Below, piece by piece: positions 16,815-26,208 of a stretch of DNA of 64,000 bases. Numbering within the stretch: position 1 is the stretch's first letter; each line of letters starts with the position of its first letter. Position numbers and translations under genes: made by a program. This DNA is from Gemmatimonadota bacterium. Lineage in GTDB: Bacteria > Gemmatimonadota > Gemmatimonadetes > Longimicrobiales > Gaopeijiaceae. The stretch is from NCBI GenBank assembly GCA_007121455.1, contig SKKN01000016.1:1-64000 (forward strand), in the 5' to 3' direction. The notes beneath the pieces were generated by a model, which was given only the letters and a program-made list of their open reading frames with translations, ran no database searches and had not been told where the DNA came from.

Positions 16815-18095
16815 ATGGCCGCACCTCGCCTCTCGAGCACGTCGCGATCCCGCTCCGCGTCGCGGTCCAGGCGGATGAGTCGCCGCCACCGTGGACGCCT
16901 TCGGGGACGAGCGGGCGCAGGGGGAGTCGCACGGGGAGCGAAGGCCAATCTCCGGTCCTTTCGACAAGCCACCATCCTCGCCGTCGCGATCACCGCCCTA
17001 CTCCTTCTCCTCCTCGGGCTCGGTGAGGAGGTTCAGGAGGGCGTGGGCGATCCCCCGCCGCAGGTGACCTTGTCCGCCGAGACTCCGCCCGCGGACACCG
17101 TTCCGGTCACGGAGCCGGCCGAAGTGCTGAGCGAGGCCGTCGGTGAAGCGCGGCAGACCGCGGCGGACCTGCGCGACGCCTTCCTGGCGAACCTGCCACA
17201 GTACCTCGTCGCCTTCGCGGTCCTCGTCCTCGCCTGGATCCTGAGCCGACTCGTCCGACGCGTTGTGGGGCGGGCCTTTCGGCAGTGGGAGCGGGCGAAC
17301 GCCGTCGCTGCGCTGTCGGGGGTCATCATCTGGGTTCTTGCCGTGGGGATCGCGACCAGCGTCCTGGTGGGGGACGTCCGTGCGCTGGTCGGCTCTCTCG
17401 GCTTGATCGGACTCGCGCTCTCCTGGGCGCTCCAGAGCCCGATCGAGAGTTTCACGGGCTGGCTCATGAATGGCATGCGAGGGTATTACAGGGTCGGTGA
17501 CCGGATCGCGGTGGGGGATGTCCTGGGGGACGTGTTCCGCATCGACTTCTTCACGACCACCGTATGGGAGATCGGTGGCCCGGAACGATCGGGAGTCTTC
17601 GTGACCGCTGAGCAACCGACCGGTCGTCTGATCACGTTTCCCAACAACGAGGTGTTGACCGGAAGCATCGTGAACTTCACCCGGGACTTTCCGTTCGTGT
17701 GGGACGAGTTGACGGTTCCGGTGGCGAACGAGTCGGATCTGCGCTACGCCGTGCAGTTGCTGAACGATACCGCAGTGGATCTGATGGGCGATGCGATGGC
17801 GGGACCCGCGGAGACCTACGAGCAGATCCTGCGGGAGCGTCGCCTCGAGACCTCCATCCCGCGGTCTCCGCAGGTGTTCGTATCTCTCGACGATTCGTGG
17901 ACGAACATCACGGTCCGGTACCTCGTGAACGCCCGGGAGCGACGGCTCTGGAAGAGCCGGATCTCGCTGGCCGCCATGGAAGCGTTCAACGCGGAGGAGC
18001 ATGCGGAGAGGGTCATCGGCGTATATCCGCGTCGTCAGATCATGTTCGTCGGGGAGGATGGGCGACCCACCGGCGGAGAGGAGGAGGTGAGATAA
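16815..18095 (+). CDS. Mechanosensitive ion channel, MscS family
   Basis: 426 residues. A basic N-terminus is followed by a hydrophobic helix (ILAVAITALLLLLLGL). After an extracytoplasmic linker come two more helices (YLVAFAVLVLAWILSRLV and AALSGVIIWVLAVGIATSVLV). The pore-lining TM3 with small residues (LVGSLGLIGLALSWALQSPI) and the MscS beta domain (GYYRVGDRIAVGDVLGDVF, FPNNEVLTGSIVNF) are clear. It would act as a pressure-release channel in the inner membrane. A later start (ATG 16875) is possible. The GGAGGTGA at its 3' end serves the next gene. Confidence 0.85.
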   Translation: MAAPRLSSTSRSRSASRSRRMSRRHRGRLRGRAGAGGVARGAKANLRSFRQATILAVAITALLLLLLGLGEEVQEGVGDPPPQVTLSAETPPADTVPVTEPAEVLSEAVGEARQTAADLRDAFLANLPQYLVAFAVLVLAWILSRLVRRVVGRAFRQWERANAVAALSGVIIWVLAVGIATSVLVGDVRALVGSLGLIGLALSWALQSPIESFTGWLMNGMRGYYRVGDRIAVGDVLGDVFRIDFFTTTVWEIGGPERSGVFVTAEQPTGRLITFPNNEVLTGSIVNFTRDFPFVWDELTVPVANESDLRYAVQLLNDTAVDLMGDAMAGPAETYEQILRERRLETSIPRSPQVFVSLDDSWTNITVRYLVNARERRLWKSRISLAAMEAFNAEEHAERVIGVYPRRQIMFVGEDGRPTGGEEEVR

Positions 18096-18102
18096 AGCTC
18101 AC

Positions 18103-18525
18103 GTGATCTACATCATTCTGGCCGAACTCGTGATGCTCGTCCACTTTTCGTTTCTGGCGTTCGTGGTATTCGGAGCTCTCCTCGTCGCCTGGAGGAAGTG
18201 GGTCGCACTGCTCCATATTCCTGCTTTCGTTTGGGGAGCCCTCATTTCGTTCATGGGATGGCCCTGTCCTTTGACTCCTCTCGAGAACCATTTTCTACGC
18301 CTCGGGGGCCGGGAGGGCTATGACACGGGCTTCATCGAGCACTACATCGCCCCGGTCCTCTATCCGGAAGGTCTCACGCGGACGGACCAGGTTGTCATGG
18401 GAGCGGGGCTTCTGGTTCTGAACGTGGCGCTCTACAGTTGGATCTTCCGGCGTACACGAGGACCGGAGCAGGGGGCTTCCGATCGGGCTCGCTCGAGTTC
18501 GGGGAGGGCGGGAAGCCGGGGATGA
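18103..18525 (+). CDS. DUF2784-family membrane protein
   Basis: 140 residues, GTG 18103; its Shine-Dalgarno GGAGGTGA overlaps the end of the MscS gene, so the two are coupled. There are three to four membrane helices. The family pattern is visible: LVHFSFLAFVVFGALL, then W-containing loops, GWPCPLTPLEN (Cys and Glu), FIEHYIAPVLYP and a last helix. Proteins of this family are uncharacterised inner-membrane proteins. The final ~25 residues are a polar tail. Confidence 0.8.
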   Translation: MIYIILAELVMLVHFSFLAFVVFGALLVAWRKWVALLHIPAFVWGALISFMGWPCPLTPLENHFLRLGGREGYDTGFIEHYIAPVLYPEGLTRTDQVVMGAGLLVLNVALYSWIFRRTRGPEQGASDRARSSSGRAGSRG

Positions 18526-18687
18526 CGGGGGCTCAGGGTCCGGGCGGAACGTTTGCCCGCAGCTTCGGTGTATGTGGATGAGTTCCTACACGTCGAGGAC
18601 GCCTGCCGTGGAGGCCCGCCGCGCGAGACGGTGGAGTTCGAACGTTCACCCGCAGTACCGATCGAGGATGTCGTGAGCCCGATTCCG

Positions 18688-20064
18688 ATGTGTCTCTTCC
18701 ATCCGGCCCTCCGCTCCTCGCTCCACCTTGCATCTCGACCCCCGAGCTTCTTCCTCTGCTTCACCGCGTTGATTGCGGGCGCGTCGATGCTGCTGGCCGC
18801 GGAGCCGGCTGCGGCTCAGTTGGGCTCGAACGCGAACAGCCAGAGGGCGCCGGTGGTCTACCTCGACTGTCCGGGGTGGGTGCCCGGGTGTGACCGGGCC
18901 CATTTCCGCACGGAGATCCAGTTCGTGAACTGGGCGAGAGACCCGACGGACGCGGACGCGCACGTGATCTTGACCAGCGAAAGCGCAGGGGCCGGTGGGC
19001 GTCGATATACCTTCGACTTCATCGGTCAGGGAGAGATGCAGGGCCTCTCGGATGCACTCACGTACACCTCCTCCAGCATGGACGTCCAGGCGGAACGGCA
19101 GGACGGCCTGACCCATACTCTGCGGCTCGGACTGATGCGCTATGCAGTGGAGGCCGGCCTGGGCGGTGACTTCGAGGTCGGGTTCGTCGGGCGGCTCGGT
19201 CCCAACTCGGAGGGAGGGTCGGGAGAGGGCGGTGACGCTGCCGAATCAGGCTTCTACGATCCCTGGAACTACTGGGTGTTCGAGGTGGGCCTCTCCGGGA
19301 ACCTGGACCTCAGGCAGACGAGTACGGACACACGGGTCAACCCGAGCTTCGATGCGGACCGGGTGACCGAGAACTGGAAGCTCAATTTCTCGGGGCGCCT
19401 GGACTTCCGAAGGGACCGGCGGGAGCTCTCCGACGGGACGGAGGTTCGCGACGACCGGGATGACTGGCGCGCCAGCGCCCTCGTGGTGCGAAGCGTGACC
19501 GGGCACGTATCGGTCGGCTTGGATGCCGGAGCCCGGACCTCCGTGAACTACAACCGACATGCCCGGGTCCGCCTCGCGCCGGCCCTGGAGTACAACTACT
19601 ACCCCTACGCCGAAGCGAATCGCAGGCAGTTCATCGGCCACTATGCGGCGGGGTTCGAACACTCGAACTACATCGAGGAGACGATGTTCGGGGTGGAGCA
19701 GGAGACCCTCCCCCTCCATCGGTTGGGGATCCAGTACAACGCGCGGGAGCAATGGGGAAATGCAGGTGTGGGGGTGGAAATGTCCCAGTACCTCCATGAC
19801 GCGGGGTTCTATTCGATGGGGGTCGGCGGGAACCTGAACTACCGGATCGCGCGGGGACTTTCCCTCAACGTTTCCGGAGATGCCGCCTGGGTCCACGACG
19901 ACATCCACATTCCGGCCTCGGCCATCCCGGACGAGGACATTCTCCTCGGCCGTCAGGACCTCCCCTCCGCCTACCGCTACGAGGCGCGTATAGGGCTCAG
20001 CTATCAGTGGGGTTCGGCCTTCACCAACATCGTGAACACCCGGTTTCCGAGGTCCGTGCGGTAG
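18688..20064 (+). CDS. Outer-membrane beta-barrel protein, function unknown
   Basis: 458 residues from ATG 18688. A long N-terminal signal (hydrophobic FFLCFTALIAGASMLLA) ends at PAAAQ. A conserved-looking segment YLDCPGWVPGCDRAHFRTEI with two Cys begins the mature protein. The rest alternates strands and turns rich in Tyr, Asn and Asp (LRLAPALEYNYYPYAEANRR-like, YNAREQWGNAGVGVEMSQYL), as in large surface barrels. The C-terminus is basic and lacks a terminal Phe. It is followed by a perfect hairpin terminator. Confidence 0.72.
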   Translation: MCLFHPALRSSLHLASRPPSFFLCFTALIAGASMLLAAEPAAAQLGSNANSQRAPVVYLDCPGWVPGCDRAHFRTEIQFVNWARDPTDADAHVILTSESAGAGGRRYTFDFIGQGEMQGLSDALTYTSSSMDVQAERQDGLTHTLRLGLMRYAVEAGLGGDFEVGFVGRLGPNSEGGSGEGGDAAESGFYDPWNYWVFEVGLSGNLDLRQTSTDTRVNPSFDADRVTENWKLNFSGRLDFRRDRRELSDGTEVRDDRDDWRASALVVRSVTGHVSVGLDAGARTSVNYNRHARVRLAPALEYNYYPYAEANRRQFIGHYAAGFEHSNYIEETMFGVEQETLPLHRLGIQYNAREQWGNAGVGVEMSQYLHDAGFYSMGVGGNLNYRIARGLSLNVSGDAAWVHDDIHIPASAIPDEDILLGRQDLPSAYRYEARIGLSYQWGSAFTNIVNTRFPRSVR

Positions 20065-20080
20065 CCTGGGGTCCTCGCTC

Positions 20081-20115
20081 CGCGCTCACCCCGACCGAAC
20101 GTCGGGGTGAGCGCG
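20081..20115 (+). terminator. Perfect 15-bp hairpin after the outer-membrane protein gene
   Basis: CGCGCTCACCCCGAC pairs perfectly with GTCGGGGTGAGCGCG around a 5-base loop, 16 bases after the stop codon. There is no U-run. A minus-strand FtsX remnant abuts it. Confidence 0.6.
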
Positions 20116-20228
20116 AGCCCAATCGCGGCGCCGACCACCGTGACCGTCGCCGCCTCCACCAGAAACTGCCACAGGATCTCGCGTCGGGTGGCTCCGAGCG
20201 CCTTTCGAACCCCGACCAGTCGTTTGGG
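20116..20228 (-). pseudogene. Remnant of a MacB/FtsX-type ABC permease C-terminus
   Basis: The minus strand reads KRLVGVRKALGATRREILWQ, then FLVEAATVTVVGAAIGLAL. This is the strongly conserved cytoplasmic loop and last membrane helix start of MacB-like FtsX permeases (IGVRKALGA.R..IL.QFL.EA). A stop lies nine codons upstream in the frame, and the fragment runs out into the terminator hairpin of the neighbouring gene. About 38 residues of a ~400-800 residue protein survive. Confidence 0.8.
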
Positions 20229-20349
20229 CCCGGGTTGCCAAGCGGGAGGCGAGGCGCCCTATTTTTGGAGGCAGGAAATCGGTCGTGGTCGAGTCCTGCC
20301 GTCGCGGCCCTGAATCTGCACTGCGCTCCTCGTTCCCCACAGGTCTCGG

Positions 20350-20811
20350 GTGATCAAGCTCTGGATCGATGCCGACGCGGCCCCTCGCGACGTAAAGGGG
20401 ATCGTCTTCCGGGCGGCCAAGCGTCTCGAGCTGGAGACGCTTCTGGTCGCAAACCAGCGCCTCTATGTCCCGCCCGGAAACACCTTTGTGACCGCGGTGC
20501 GGGTCGAGGGTGGGCCCGACGTGGCCGATCTCTATATCGTCGAGAACGCAGAAGCGGGCGACGTTGCGATCACTGCCGACATTCCGCTCGCTGCGGCGTT
20601 GGTCGAGAAGGAAGTGCTGGTGATCGAGCCCCGCGGCGAGGAGTTCACGGCGGAGAACGTGGGAGAGCGCCTCTCCGTGCGAAACTTCATGGATGAGTTG
20701 AGAGGGAGCGGGGTCGACACCGGGGGGCCTGCACCCTATGGCGACCCTGAAAAGCGCGCCTTCGCGTCGGCCCTCGACCGCGTGCTGACCCGGACGCTTC
20801 GGAGTTTCTGA
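20350..20811 (+). CDS. YaiI/YqxD family protein (UPF0178, DUF188)
   Basis: 153 residues from GTG 20350. The N-terminal [12 protein letters not shown] carries the conserved Asp pair of this PIN-like family. [33 protein letters not shown]-like and [23 protein letters not shown] complete the family pattern. The fold suggests a nucleic-acid-related nuclease, but the biochemical role is not established. It is followed by the SRAP gene 51 bases downstream. Confidence 0.9.
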   Translation: MIKLWIDADAAPRDVKGIVFRAAKRLELETLLVANQRLYVPPGNTFVTAVRVEGGPDVADLYIVENAEAGDVAITADIPLAAALVEKEVLVIEPRGEEFTAENVGERLSVRNFMDELRGSGVDTGGPAPYGDPEKRAFASALDRVLTRTLRSF

Positions 20812-20862
20812 CACAGGGTCGCTGGAGAGCGAGCTCCCGAGGGCGCCCCCACAGGAGTGGAG

Positions 20863-21543
20863 ATGTGCGGACGTTTTGGCCTCACGATCGATGAGGAAGC
20901 CCTCGCAACGAGCTACGGGGTGGAGGAAATCCTCCTCCTCCACGTTCCCCGCTACAACATTGCGCCCACACAGGACGTCCCGGTGCTTCGAGAGCTCGAA
21001 GGAGGAGCCCGCCGGATCGAGGGCTTTCGCTGGGGCCTCGTCCCCTTCTGGGCGAAGGACGTGCGGATCGGCGCACGGATGATCAATGCGCGGTCGGAGA
21101 CGGTGCAGGGGAAGCCGGCGTTCCGGAATCCGTGGAGGAAGCGCCAGCGGTGTGTGGTGCTGGCCGACGGCTTCTACGAATGGCAGAAGCCCCCTTCCGG
21201 GAAGGGCCCGAAGACGCCCTGGTGGATCCGGATGGCGGACGGGCGACCCTTTGGGTTCGCTGCACTCTGGGATCGGTGGGACGGAGGAGAAAGCCCCCTC
21301 TTCAGTTGCACCATCCTCACGACGGATGCCAACGCGCTCGTCCGCCCCGTGCACCACCGGATGCCGGTCGTGCTGGGGGATTCCCGGGCGCGGGAGGCGT
21401 GGGTGGATTCCGGAGTGGCTCCCGAGGAGGTCCTGGAGCTATTGGCGCCGTACCCCGGCGAGGAGATGGTTGCCGACCCGGTCAGTCGATACGTGAACGC
21501 GCCGGGGAACGAAGGACCGGAATGCGTGGCGCCCGTGAATTGA
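20863..21543 (+). CDS. SRAP-domain protein (YedK/HMCES family) binding abasic-site DNA
   Basis: 226 residues. ATG 20863 is chosen over GTG 20857 because it makes the catalytic cysteine residue 2 (MCGRFGLT) after removal of Met. In this family that cysteine forms the thiazolidine crosslink with abasic sites in single-stranded DNA. Other signatures are YNIAPTQ, RWGLVPFWAKD, INARSETV, LADGFYEW (Glu) and VHHRMPVVL (His). It functions in shielding abasic sites from error-prone repair. Length is normal for the family. Confidence 0.95.
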   Translation: MCGRFGLTIDEEALATSYGVEEILLLHVPRYNIAPTQDVPVLRELEGGARRIEGFRWGLVPFWAKDVRIGARMINARSETVQGKPAFRNPWRKRQRCVVLADGFYEWQKPPSGKGPKTPWWIRMADGRPFGFAALWDRWDGGESPLFSCTILTTDANALVRPVHHRMPVVLGDSRAREAWVDSGVAPEEVLELLAPYPGEEMVADPVSRYVNAPGNEGPECVAPVN

Positions 21544-21569
21544 CGGAGCGCCGGGTGATCCGACGGTGA

Positions 21570-21665
21570 TCGATCCGTAGGGCCGCCCGTTCTCATTCAG
21601 AATGCCGCCCCGCTGACGAAGCGCGTGCGTGACCACGTCCCCCGGTCTCAGGATGTCGAGAAACC
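21570..21665 (-). pseudogene. Remnant of an amidohydrolase/deacetylase gene
   Basis: The minus strand in the short spacer reads FLDILRPGDVVTHALRQRGG followed by ILNENGRPYGS. From memory this matches the core strand of dihydroorotase-like deacetylases (L..LRPGDI.TH....GG.LD..GR). Only ~32 residues are recognisable and the frame runs into flanking genes on both sides. It begins 26 bases after the SRAP stop codon. Confidence 0.6.
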
Positions 21666-21712
21666 GTTGCCCTCTGGCGTCCGGGGGCCGGAGCCCGTAT
21701 ACCTTTCGGACG

Positions 21713-23230
21713 ATGACGATCCATGATCTGGTCCGGGAGATCCTGACGAGCCGTGTGTACGAAGTGGCCCGGGAGACACCTCTCGATTCAGCCCCACTCC
21801 TCAGCCGCGGGCTGAGGAACACGGTCCTCTTGAAGCGGGAGGATCTCCAACCCGTCTTCAGCTTCAAGCTCCGGGGTGCATACAACAGGATCGCCCGCCT
21901 GTCCGCATCGGAACGGGAGCGTGGAATCATCGCGGCGAGCGCCGGGAATCACGCTCAGGGGGTCGCGTACTCCGCACGGCACCTCGGAATCCATGCGGTG
22001 ATCGTCATGCCGGAGACGACGCCTCGGATCAAGGTGGATGCGGTGGCCAAGATGGGCGCCGAGGTCATTCTGACCGGTGACACCTATCCGGAAGCGAATG
22101 CCCGGTGTGATGAACTGGTCGACGAGCGAGGGCTCACGTTGATCCATCCGTTCGACGACCCGCTCGTCATTGCCGGCCAGGGCACGGTGGCGGACGAACT
22201 GTTGCGACAGGCCAAGGGGGAGCTTCACGCCGTCTTCGTTCCCGTGGGTGGCGGTGGTCTGATCGCAGGGATCGCGGGATACCTGAAGCACCTCGTGCCC
22301 AACACGCAGGTGATCGGAGTCGAGCCGGTGGAGGCGGACGCGATGTACCGCTCCTTGAAGGCGGGCCGGCGGGTGGCGCTCGATTCGGTCGGGATCTTCG
22401 CGGATGGCGTAGCCGTGCGAGAGGTGGGCGAGCAGACGTTTGCGATCGCCCGAGAGACGGTCGACGGAATCGTCCGGGTCACCAACGATGAAATCTGTGC
22501 TGCGATCAAGGACGTCTTCGAAGACACCCGCTCCGTGATGGAGCCGGCGGGAGCGCTCGCCGTCGCGGGGATGAAGCGGTGGGTGGAGGAGTCGGATGTG
22601 CGTGAGAGGAGGCTGGCGGCCGTCCTCAGCGGAGCGAACATGAACTTCGACCGCCTCCGCTTCGTGACGGAGAGGGCGGAGCTGGGAGAGGCGCGAGAGG
22701 CCGTCTTCGCGGTGACGATTCCCGAGCGGCCAGGCGCGTTCCGGGAGTTCTGCGCGACGATCGGGCGGCGCGTAGTGACCGAATTCAACTACCGGCTCTG
22801 CCGGCGGGAGGCCGCACACATCTTCGTGGGCATCTCCGTCACCTCCCGCAGCGATGCGGCGTCGCTTGCGCGCCGGCTCGAGGACGCCGGGTACGAGACC
22901 GTGGACCTTTCGGATGATGAGATGGCGAAGCTACATGTTCGTCATATGGTGGGCGGGCCCGCTCCGGAAAGCGTAAGTCAGGAAATCGCCTGCCGCTTCG
23001 AGTTTCCGGAGCGACCCGGCGCCCTGATGAAGTTCCTGGAGACCCTGGGGGGGCGTTGGAACATCTCCCTCTTCCATTACCGAAACCACGGGGCCGACTT
23101 CGGCCGCGTGCTCGCCGGGTTCGAGGTCCCCGAAAACGAACGTGTCGAGTTCAGGTCCTTTCTCGACACGCTCGGCTATCCTTTCCTCCTCGAGCCGGAG
23201 AATGCCGCGTACCGGATGTTCCTGAGCTGA
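21713..23230 (+). CDS. ilvA: Threonine dehydratase (biosynthetic, with regulatory ACT-like domains)
   Basis: 505 residues, ATG 21713. A PLP-dependent enzyme converting L-threonine to 2-oxobutanoate and ammonia, the first committed step of isoleucine synthesis. The PLP lysine is Lys52 in FSFKLRGAYN. SAGNHAQGVAYSA and VGGGGLIAGIAGYLK (phosphate loop) follow. The C-terminal ~170 residues hold two ACT-like modules (FAVTIPERPGAFREFCATIG and CRFEFPERPGALMKFLETLG), the normal allosteric layout for isoleucine feedback and valine activation. No other branched-chain genes are adjacent. An upstream start at 21629 is less likely. Confidence 0.95.
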   Translation: MTIHDLVREILTSRVYEVARETPLDSAPLLSRGLRNTVLLKREDLQPVFSFKLRGAYNRIARLSASERERGIIAASAGNHAQGVAYSARHLGIHAVIVMPETTPRIKVDAVAKMGAEVILTGDTYPEANARCDELVDERGLTLIHPFDDPLVIAGQGTVADELLRQAKGELHAVFVPVGGGGLIAGIAGYLKHLVPNTQVIGVEPVEADAMYRSLKAGRRVALDSVGIFADGVAVREVGEQTFAIARETVDGIVRVTNDEICAAIKDVFEDTRSVMEPAGALAVAGMKRWVEESDVRERRLAAVLSGANMNFDRLRFVTERAELGEAREAVFAVTIPERPGAFREFCATIGRRVVTEFNYRLCRREAAHIFVGISVTSRSDAASLARRLEDAGYETVDLSDDEMAKLHVRHMVGGPAPESVSQEIACRFEFPERPGALMKFLETLGGRWNISLFHYRNHGADFGRVLAGFEVPENERVEFRSFLDTLGYPFLLEPENAAYRMFLS

Positions 23231-23246
23231 CGGTCGGGCCGTCCCG

Positions 23247-25433
23247 TCAGGCCCAGCTCAGGTCGTGCTTCGCGAGCGGCAGCGAGCGGATTCGTCGCCC
23301 TGTCGCCGCATGTATCGCGTTGCAGAGGGCCGGGATCACCGGGGGGAGCGGCGGCTCCCCCAGACCGGTCGGGGGAAAGTCGGTGGTGAGGAAGTGGACC
23401 TCCACATCCGGTGCCTGGCGGTGCCGAAGGAGGGGAAAGTCGTGGAAGTTGCTCTCGACCGCGCGCCCTTCAGCGATCGTGATCTCCTGCCCGAGAGCCT
23501 CTCCGATTCCGTCGAGCACGGCTCCCTGCGTATTGTTCTCGGCGTTGCTGGGATTGATGATCTCGCTTCCGATGTCCGCGGCGACCCAGACCTTGTCCAC
23601 CGTCAACTCTCCCTGCCGGCCTACGGTCGCCTGGACCACCTCGGCGACGTAGCCACGGTGGCTGAAGTGGAATGCCACCCCCATTCCGGAGCCGCGGCTC
23701 GGTGAACGGTCCCACCACCCGGACCGCTCCGCAACCAGCTCCACGACGCCTCGCATGCGGGCCGGATCGAAGCCGACCTCATCGCCGGCAGCGTCGAGGA
23801 GGTCGAGGCGAACCTCCACCGGATCCTTTCCCGCTGCCTCCGCGAGCTCGTCGATGAAGCACTGATAGACGAAGGCGAGGGCGTTGCTCCTGGGGGCCCG
23901 CAGCGCGCCCATTGGAACGCCGCTGGGCATCAGGGAGACTTCGAGCGCGAAGCTCGGAACGAAGCCGGCCGGAAACTCGTTTGACCCCACGTTCGCGAAG
24001 GGGGCAAAGCTCTCCCCTTCGCCGAAGGAGGCAAAGTGGTTCTTCCAGGCCACGATCCTCCCCCGGGCATCGACCCCTCCCTCGAGCCGGTGGTATCCCG
24101 CGGGCCGGTAGAAGTCGTGGCGCATGTCGTCCTCACGGCTCCAGACCAGCTTCACGGGAACGCCGGCCTCTCTCGCGATCCACGCGGCCTCGACCATGTA
24201 GTCGTTGTTGAGCCTCCGGCCGAATCCACCACCCATGCGGGTGAGGTGGACGGTGATCTCCGACGCGTCCATCCCGAGCGTGCTTGCGACCAGGGAGCGG
24301 CCTCTCTCCGGGGTTTGGGACGGCGCCCACATCTCCATGATTCCGTCGTGGTAGTGGGCGGTGCAGTTCTGGGGCTCGAGCGGGGCGTGCGCGAGGAACG
24401 GGTAGTCGTAGCGCGCTTCCACCCGGTGGGCGGCCGACGGGAGCGCGGCATCGACGTCTCCGTCCCTCCGTACCGCGAACGCAGGTGGATCCGCGAGCAA
24501 CTCCTCCGCCCGTCGGGAGTACCCGACGCTGCTTTCCTCGACAGTCGACCCCTCGTCCCAGTCGATGCGAAGCGCCTTCCGGGCAGCGTCCGCCTCCCAC
24601 CACGATTCCGCGAGGATCGCCACGCCCCCGAGGAGGCCGGTCAGGTCGTCGCCTCCGTCCACCACGAAGGCCTGCTTCACTCCGGGCCGCCTTCGAATCT
24701 CGTCCAGGTTGGTGCTCGCGACCCGGCCGCCGAAGACGGGGCACTTCTCGAAGACCGCATAGAGCATTCCGGGTACCGTCACATCGATCCCATAGAGAGG
24801 CTTGCCGGTGACGATCGCGAGGTTGTCCACATCGGGGATCGGCGTGCCCACGATCCGAAAGTCCGAAGCGTCCTTCAGCGGCACGGACTCCGCGTCGGGG
24901 ACCGGGAGGTTCGCCGCCGTCGACGCGAGCTCGCCGTATCCGAGGGATCGTCCACTGGCGGGGTGGTGCACGCGCCCTGTCTCCGTTCGGCATTCTCCTT
25001 CGGGCACTTCCCAGGTACGGGAGGCCGCCGTGCGGAGGAGCGCTCGGCCCACGGCGCCGGCCCTTCGCAGGGGCAGCCAGGTGTTGGGGGTGGCGTTGCT
25101 CCCTCCCGCGAACTGGCCTGAAAACCGGTCCGTGTCGAGTCCCGCCTGCTCCACCACCACGTCCTGCCAGTCCACATCGAGCTCTTCGGCGACGAGCATG
25201 GGGAGCATCGTCTTCACACCCTGGCCCACTTCCGGGTTCGGAGCCGAGATCGTGATGACCCCGTCTGTGGCGATATGGATGAAGGCGTTCGGGTTGAAGT
25301 CCGTGGCGCGGGTGGCCGCGCGGGCTGGGGCGGGCGTGAGGAGGTTCAGGTATGTGCCCAGGAGGAGGCCGCCGCCGGCAGCACCCGTCACCTTGATGAA
25401 ATCGCGGCGGTCGAGTCGAGGAGAGGAACCCAT
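23247..25433 (-). CDS. Molybdopterin-binding oxidoreductase, large subunit (IorB type)
   Basis: 728 residues, ATG 25433 behind AAGGAGG. The N-terminus has a Tat signal (RRDFIKVTGAAGGG), so the folded complex is exported. The two aldehyde-oxidase/xanthine-dehydrogenase-type molybdenum domains follow. Visible segments are NPEVGQGVKTMLPMLVAEEL, PQNCTAHYHDG, MGGGFGRRLNNDY, APRSNALAFVYQCFIDELAE and FPPTGLGEPPLPPVIPALCNAI with the active-site Glu. It pairs with the iron-sulfur subunit directly upstream; the stop and start share one base. Isoquinoline 1-oxidoreductase is the named model; the actual substrate, probably an N-heterocycle or aldehyde, is unknown. Confidence 0.9.
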   Translation of the reverse strand: MGSSPRLDRRDFIKVTGAAGGGLLLGTYLNLLTPAPARAATRATDFNPNAFIHIATDGVITISAPNPEVGQGVKTMLPMLVAEELDVDWQDVVVEQAGLDTDRFSGQFAGGSNATPNTWLPLRRAGAVGRALLRTAASRTWEVPEGECRTETGRVHHPASGRSLGYGELASTAANLPVPDAESVPLKDASDFRIVGTPIPDVDNLAIVTGKPLYGIDVTVPGMLYAVFEKCPVFGGRVASTNLDEIRRRPGVKQAFVVDGGDDLTGLLGGVAILAESWWEADAARKALRIDWDEGSTVEESSVGYSRRAEELLADPPAFAVRRDGDVDAALPSAAHRVEARYDYPFLAHAPLEPQNCTAHYHDGIMEMWAPSQTPERGRSLVASTLGMDASEITVHLTRMGGGFGRRLNNDYMVEAAWIAREAGVPVKLVWSREDDMRHDFYRPAGYHRLEGGVDARGRIVAWKNHFASFGEGESFAPFANVGSNEFPAGFVPSFALEVSLMPSGVPMGALRAPRSNALAFVYQCFIDELAEAAGKDPVEVRLDLLDAAGDEVGFDPARMRGVVELVAERSGWWDRSPSRGSGMGVAFHFSHRGYVAEVVQATVGRQGELTVDKVWVAADIGSEIINPSNAENNTQGAVLDGIGEALGQEITIAEGRAVESNFHDFPLLRHRQAPDVEVHFLTTDFPPTGLGEPPLPPVIPALCNAIHAATGRRIRSLPLAKHDLSWA

Positions 25434-25975
25434 CACACTTCCTCCTTCAGCGGGTCGGTCAGCGGTTCCGACTCTCCGGCCGGAGGATCGCCTTCGTCCC
25501 CGTCTCGGACCGCATCGATCGCCCTCACCTCGGCGGCTCTGTGGATTGCCTCCCGGATGCGGAGATACGTAGCACACCGGCAGAGGTTGCCGTCCATGGC
25601 GCTGTCGATGTCGTCGTCGGTCGGTGCCGGGTTCCTGGCGAGGAGGCCGGCGGCGGACATGATCTGTCCCGCCTGACAGTACCCGCACTGCGGCACATCG
25701 AGCTCGAGCCATGCCTGCTGGAGCGGATGGGTCGCGTCTTCGGAGAGCCCTTCGATGGTAAGGATGTCCCGGCCCTCGGCTGCGGAGGCCGGAAGCTGGC
25801 ACGAGCGTGTCGGCTGCTCGTCCACGTGGACCGTACATGCCCCGCACTGTGCGATGCCGCACCCGAACTTGGTGCCCTTCAAGTCCAGCGTATCCCGCAG
25901 AACCCAGAGGAGGGGCATCTCCGGGGGCACATCGACAGTGACGGAATTCCCGTTGATCCGGAAGGTGATGGACAT
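25433..25975 (-). CDS. 2Fe-2S subunit of the molybdenum oxidoreductase (IorA type)
   Basis: 180 residues, ATG 25975. The plant-type [2Fe-2S] cluster is formed by Cys39, Cys44, Cys47 and Cys59 ([13 protein letters not shown]). The second, all-helical [2Fe-2S] domain uses Cys97, Cys100, Cys132 and Cys134 ([17 protein letters not shown]). It transfers electrons from the molybdenum centre in the partner subunit. The C-terminus carries a ~25-residue acidic extension. It has no signal of its own and would be exported with the Tat-dependent large subunit. No FAD subunit is nearby, which suits the two-subunit IorAB class with an external cytochrome acceptor. Confidence 0.92.
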   Translation of the reverse strand: MSITFRINGNSVTVDVPPEMPLLWVLRDTLDLKGTKFGCGIAQCGACTVHVDEQPTRSCQLPASAAEGRDILTIEGLSEDATHPLQQAWLELDVPQCGYCQAGQIMSAAGLLARNPAPTDDDIDSAMDGNLCRCATYLRIREAIHRAAEVRAIDAVRDGDEGDPPAGESEPLTDPLKEEV

Positions 25976-26208
25976 GTATCGTCTGCCGGCTGGAGTCAGG
26001 GCATACCGAGCCCGGAGGCCCGGTGGGGATCGAACCCCACCTCAGTATGAGAGTAGGTCTCGCGAACCCCCCAGGGCAAGGATATCGGTATGGGATTTGC
26101 ATGACTGCACGGAATGTATTCCAAAGGCTGGATCGACTCCGGACCTTGCTCCTGCCCACCGAACTCCTGATTCGAGCAGTTCAGTTTCACCGGCTCGGAG
26201 GTGGCCTC

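Noticed and set aside
25996-26070. tRNA-like TTCGAT arm (GGTGGGG/CCCCACC inverted repeat)
   Set aside because: The loop between the perfect arms is six bases rather than seven, and no matching acceptor, D or anticodon stems can be drawn on either strand.
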